The notes under the pieces are model-generated. The model searched no databases, had not been told where the DNA came from, and saw nothing but the letters and a program-made list of their open reading frames with translations. DNA of 64,000 nucleotides. Origin: CAMTUW01 sp947085035. Its GTDB lineage: Bacteria > Actinomycetota > Coriobacteriia > Anaerosomatales > PHET01. Location of the stretch: assembly GCA_947085035.1 (NCBI GenBank), contig CAMTUW010000018.1, positions 71,619-135,618 of the forward strand, in the 5' to 3' direction. How positions within the stretch are numbered: position 1 is the first letter of the stretch; every line of letters starts with the position of its first letter. Shown one piece after another: positions 60,549 to 64,000 of this stretch. The translations under genes were made by a program, and so were the position numbers.

Positions 60549-62792
60549 TCAGAGCAGGTCAAGCGGGTCGATGTCGGGTGTCACGACAACGCCTTGCGTG
60601 GGCTTGAAGGACCTCAGCACTGGGCCCAGGACCGCCGCGATATCGGCATCGACGGGTGCTTTGACCAGCAGGTGCCATCGCCACACACCCTTGAGACGCG
60701 AAAGTGGGGCGGGACTGGGCCCCAAGATGCTCCACGTACCGGGACAAACGTCGCGAAGAATCAGGGCGAGCTTGGAAGTCTCGCTCTCGACATCTCGTGC
60801 GACACGTCCCCGCACCACGACGTTTGCGAGCCTCCCATAGGGAGGATATGCCAGTTCGCTACGTTGTTCCCTGTCGTGATCGAGGAATATCTCCGGCTGG
60901 TGACTTGCGACCGCACGTATGGCCGGGTGATCGGGCCAGTAGGTCTGCACCACGACACGCCCCTCGTCAACTCCCCTACCGGCGCGACCGGCGACTTGCT
61001 CGAGAAGCTGGTATGTCCTCTCGCCGGCACGGAAATCGGGCAGGTTCAAGGTGACGTCCGCGGTGATCACTCCAACGAGCGTGACATCCGGGTAGTCGAG
61101 TCCTTTAGCGATCATCTGCGTTCCCAGGAGTACGCCGGATGCAGACATCTCGAAGGCAGCGAGCAAGCGTTCGTGAGCGCCACGACCCTTCGTGGTGTCG
61201 GCATCCATTCTGACGATGGGCCAGTCGGGAAACATGCTCTCAAGCTCTGCCTCGACGCGCTGGGTGCCTGTTCCGAACTGACGTAAGTACGGACTCGTAC
61301 AGCGAGGGCATCTCGCGGGAACCGCCCGGACAGCGCCACAATGGTGACACGCGAGTCGGGAGCCCACCTCGTGATAGGTCATCGACGTGGTGCAGGAGTC
61401 ACAACTGGGGACGTGACCGCACTCCCTGCACAGGAGAAACGAGGCGAATCCCCTTCGATTGAGGAGCAGCACGGCCTTCTTCCCAGCGTCACGAACCTGC
61501 TCAAGCGCTTCAGTCAAAGGCCGGGAGAACATCGACCGGTGCCCTGCGGCGAACTCGGCCGCCAGATCGACCACCTGAACAGGCGGAAGCGGCCTTCCCG
61601 TGACGCGCTCGGGCAGTATCACCTTCGTGGCGCGGCCACGCTCGCACAGATCAAGAGTCTCCATACTCGGCGTGGCACTGCCGAGCACCAACCCGCATCC
61701 ATGTTCAGCAGCAAGCCTCACGGCCACATCTCGCGAGTGATAGCGCGGAGATGAACCCTGTTTGTACGAGCCTTCGTGTTCCTCATCGATCACGATGAGA
61801 CCGAGCTGGCGAAAGGGCGCGAACAGTGCGGACCTGGCGCCCACTACCACGCGCGCGGCACCCGTGCGCACCTGATCCCACTGGTCGAAGCGCTCGCCGG
61901 GCGAGAGCCGCGAGTGAAGAACCGCGACGTCGTCGCCGAATCGCGTTCGAAATCGGCCGACGGTCTGGGGGGTGAGCGAGATCTCCGGGACGAGAACACA
62001 CGCGCTGCGCCCGGTCGCGAGAGTCGACTCGATCGCGCGCAGGTAGACTTCCGTCTTCCCGGACCCTGTGACTCCGTCCATCAGCACGACGCCGCCGACG
62101 CCCTCAGTCAGGGCGGAGATCGCTTGGATCGCAGCACTTTGTCCCGAAGTGAGCGCCTCGTGACGAGGAGCTGGGCGCTCCCTCATCGGAGTACTCCTGT
62201 CGCGCCGACGGTGCTCGATGCGAATCGCACCATGTGCGGAAAGAACCTTGAGCGCACCGTTGACGCTACCAAGGTCTGCAGCCAACTCGGCGACCCGAAC
62301 AGGACCTGAGACAAGCGCGTCGAGCAGCGAGCGTTGCATGGTTGCATTGCGCGCTGGCACGAATCCGTGATTCTCGGTCGCCAACATGACCCATCGATCG
62401 TCCACAGGACCAACCCCAGGCCGCTGGAGGGTCCACCGAGCCCCATCGGTGGCAACTGACGACCTGACTGCCTTCGGCGTACCTCCGGGTGGCAAGAAGA
62501 GCCTGAGAGCCTCGGACAGAGGACACAGATACTCCCGTGCGACCCAACGCGCAACAGCAACAGAACTCGGGGTGAAGTACGGCTCGCTCAACAACGCCGT
62601 CAAAGGCTTCAACTCAGCGAACTCGGAGTCTTCGCCAAGACCGACCACGTAGCCCACTACCGGACGGGAACCGAATTCAGCGAGAACGCACGCGCCAACA
62701 TCAACCCCCACCATTCCATCAGGAATGAGGTAGTCGAAGTGGGTATCGATGTGCATCGTTGGCACATCGACCATCACTCTTGCGACGCGCAC
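60549..62792 (-). CDS. priA: Primosomal protein N' (PriA helicase)
   Basis: Restarts collapsed replication forks. The 747 residues contain an N-terminal DNA-binding domain (FDYLIPDGMVGVDVGACVLA), Walker A MDGVTGSGKTEVYLRAI, LVPEISLTPQTVGRF, DEEHEGSYKQ, and SATPSMETL. An eight-cysteine zinc region (LLCRECGHVPSCDSC, ACHHCGAV, CPRC), and the C-terminal AGRAGRG motif with LGPSPAPLSRLKGVWRW follow. GTG 62792 is seven bases after AGAGGA. ATG 62774 is an alternative. Confidence 0.97.
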   Translation of the reverse strand: MRVARVMVDVPTMHIDTHFDYLIPDGMVGVDVGACVLAEFGSRPVVGYVVGLGEDSEFAELKPLTALLSEPYFTPSSVAVARWVAREYLCPLSEALRLFLPPGGTPKAVRSSVATDGARWTLQRPGVGPVDDRWVMLATENHGFVPARNATMQRSLLDALVSGPVRVAELAADLGSVNGALKVLSAHGAIRIEHRRRDRSTPMRERPAPRHEALTSGQSAAIQAISALTEGVGGVVLMDGVTGSGKTEVYLRAIESTLATGRSACVLVPEISLTPQTVGRFRTRFGDDVAVLHSRLSPGERFDQWDQVRTGAARVVVGARSALFAPFRQLGLIVIDEEHEGSYKQGSSPRYHSRDVAVRLAAEHGCGLVLGSATPSMETLDLCERGRATKVILPERVTGRPLPPVQVVDLAAEFAAGHRSMFSRPLTEALEQVRDAGKKAVLLLNRRGFASFLLCRECGHVPSCDSCTTSMTYHEVGSRLACHHCGAVRAVPARCPRCTSPYLRQFGTGTQRVEAELESMFPDWPIVRMDADTTKGRGAHERLLAAFEMSASGVLLGTQMIAKGLDYPDVTLVGVITADVTLNLPDFRAGERTYQLLEQVAGRAGRGVDEGRVVVQTYWPDHPAIRAVASHQPEIFLDHDREQRSELAYPPYGRLANVVVRGRVARDVESETSKLALILRDVCPGTWSILGPSPAPLSRLKGVWRWHLLVKAPVDADIAAVLGPVLRSFKPTQGVVVTPDIDPLDLL

Positions 62793-62830
62793 AGAGAAAT
62801 CCTCTCGACGTGTGATGCACTCACAATAGC

Positions 62831-62867
62831 CGAGGCCACTGACATCGGTCGGATGTCAGTGGCCTCG
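62831..62867 (-). terminator. 16-bp perfect hairpin after metK
   Basis: CGAGGCCACTGACATC (62831-62846) and its exact complement (62852-62867) flank a 5-base loop. On the minus strand it lies 16 bases past the metK stop. The flanks lack a T-tract in that direction, so it is an atypical terminator or an RNA-stabilising stem between metK and priA. Confidence 0.65.
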
Positions 62868-62883
62868 AAAGAATCGCATGGAC

Positions 62884-64000
62884 CTATTCGGCCAATCCGG
62901 CTGCCTCGGCGAGCTCCGCGACACGATCGGTGCGCTCCCACGTGAAGTCCTTGTCGTCTCGACCGAAGTGTCCGTATGCGGCAGTCTTGCGGTAGATGGG
63001 GCGTCGCAGGTCAAGGTCGCGAATGATGGCACCGGGCCTCAAGTCAAACGTCTCGAGGACCGCTCTCTCGATCTGGCAGACAGGAACCTTCTCGGTACCG
63101 AAAGTCTCAATGAACACAGACAGGGGATGCGCTACACCGATCGCGTAAGCCAATTCGATCTCGCAGCGATCAGCCAGTCCGGCCGCGACGACGTTCTTGG
63201 CGACCCAGCGAGCCGCATAGGCGGCAGAACGATCGACCTTGGTGCAGTCCTTGCCCGAGAAAGCGCCACCGCCGTGGCGTCCCATTCCCCCGTAGGTGTC
63301 GACGATGATCTTGCGCCCGGTAAGGCCGGTGTCACCCATCGGACCGCCGATCACGAACCGACCCGTGGGGTTCACGAATATCTCGGCGTTCGCGTAAGGG
63401 ATGCCTTCGAGCTCGAGCACCGGCTTGATCACGTGCTCGATGAGATCCGGCCTCAGCAGGCCCTCGATGTCCACGCCGTCGGCATGCTGGGTGGAGATGA
63501 GGATCTTTTCGACGGAGACCGGTTTGCCGTCGACGTAGCGCACGGTCACCTGGGACTTGCCGTCCGGGCGCAGGTAGTCGAGGACTCCAGCCTTACGCAC
63601 GGCGGTGAGACGTTCGGCCAAGCGGTGGGCCAGATAGATCGGCATGGGCATGAGGTGCGGAGTCTCGTTACAGGCGTAACCGAACATCATCCCCTGATCG
63701 CCCGCTCCGATGAGATCGATGGGGTCGCAGTCCTTGCCGTGCTGAACCTCGAAGCTCTCGTCGACACCCATGGCGATGTCTGCGCTCTGGTCGTGGATGG
63801 TCGTCACCACTCCACAGGTCTCGTAGTCGAATCCAAATTTCGCGCGGGTGTAGCCGATATCTTTGATGACGTCGCGAACGATGGCCGGGACGTCCACATA
63901 GGCCTTGGTGCGAAACTCGCCACTCACCACGACCAGTCCGGTTGTGATCAGTGTCTCGCAGGCCACGCGCGCATCCGCCACAGAGCCGCGGCCCTCGGCC
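62884..64000 (-). CDS. metK: S-adenosylmethionine synthetase (N-terminus outside the window)
   Basis: Makes SAM from methionine and ATP. The 371 visible residues cover most of the enzyme. They include ACETLITTGLVVVSGEF, GFDYETCGVV, GAGDQGMMFGYACNETPHLM (ATP-binding), NPTGRFVIGGPMGDTGLTGR, DTYGGMGRHGGGAFSGKDCT, KVDRSAAYAARWVAKN and TAAYGHFGRDDKDFTWE. The frame is open to base 64000, and the first part with the GHPDK motif is cut off. A hairpin follows the stop. Confidence 0.97.
   Translation of the reverse strand, partial: AEGRGSVADARVACETLITTGLVVVSGEFRTKAYVDVPAIVRDVIKDIGYTRAKFGFDYETCGVVTTIHDQSADIAMGVDESFEVQHGKDCDPIDLIGAGDQGMMFGYACNETPHLMPMPIYLAHRLAERLTAVRKAGVLDYLRPDGKSQVTVRYVDGKPVSVEKILISTQHADGVDIEGLLRPDLIEHVIKPVLELEGIPYANAEIFVNPTGRFVIGGPMGDTGLTGRKIIVDTYGGMGRHGGGAFSGKDCTKVDRSAAYAARWVAKNVVAAGLADRCEIELAYAIGVAHPLSVFIETFGTEKVPVCQIERAVLETFDLRPGAIIRDLDLRRPIYRKTAAYGHFGRDDKDFTWERTDRVAELAEAAGLAE

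Overview
This 64 kb window is a gene-dense, high-GC bacterial chromosome segment made almost entirely of housekeeping genes. Nearly every gene is on the minus strand; only rpmB and a small FmdB-type zinc-ribbon gene are on the plus strand. I see no tRNA, rRNA, CRISPR array, insertion sequence, phage or plasmid gene, and no gap over about 300 bases without a gene. The gene set points to a Gram-positive-type anaerobe: FabK-type enoyl reductase, FakA/DegV fatty-acid kinase, Asp23, YlxR, folate-dependent TrmFO, bacterial ProRS with an editing insert, MEP isoprenoid genes, and a SepIVA-like coiled-coil gene. The mix of Firmicutes-like gene order with actinobacterial traits best fits a deep Actinobacteriota lineage such as Coriobacteriia or relatives. 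That placement is an inference from gene content, not a measured phylogeny.

Read in the direction of transcription (from 64000 down to 1): metK (cut by the window end), priA, def, fmt, rsmB, glpX; then plus-strand fmdB; then a PASTA protein and an M23 peptidase; then a TPP-riboswitch-controlled thiT-thiN pair; then plus-strand rpmB diverging from asp23-fakA-degV-recG-rsmD-coaD-sepIVA-like-yceD-rpmF-plsX. The fatty-acid block follows (fabH, fabK, fabD, fabG, acpP, a second FabK-like flavoprotein, fabF), then rnc-smc-ftsY-lepB-ffh, then rpsP-khpA-rimM-trmD-lepB, then rplS-rnhB-yraN-comM-dprA-trmFO-xerC. Next come a WhiG/FliA-type sigma factor and a zinc-ribbon response regulator, then rpsB-tsf, pyrH-frr-uppS-cdsA-dxr-rseP-ispG-proS, rimP-nusA-ylxR-infB-rbfA-nrnA-truB-ribF, and finally rpsO-pnp (pnp cut by the window start).

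Functionally the window links translation (initiation factor 2, EF-Ts, RRF, eight ribosomal proteins, tRNA/rRNA modification), membrane biogenesis (SRP, FtsY, two signal peptidases, CDP-DAG synthase, UppS, type II fatty-acid synthesis), isoprenoid precursors, chromosome maintenance (SMC, XerC, RecG, PriA, RNase HII) and DNA uptake (DprA, ComM). Genes commonly overlap by 1-8 bases, implying translational coupling.

The unusual items are local: a RibF with an extra C-terminal DUF2007-like domain; a NusA with a Cys/His zinc-knuckle-like tail; a response regulator whose output domain is a CxxC...CxxC ribbon, beside a flagellar/sporulation-type sigma factor and lying where Bacillus carries its fla/che operon; an RseP with an insert of about 85 residues; a membrane PASTA protein ending in a catalytically dead amidase_3-like domain, lying where Firmicutes carry the PASTA kinase PrkC; a TPP riboswitch with a visible Shine-Dalgarno-sequestering hairpin; and recurrent TATACT/TACACT -10 boxes. 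I found no convincing evidence of a wholly new multi-gene system.
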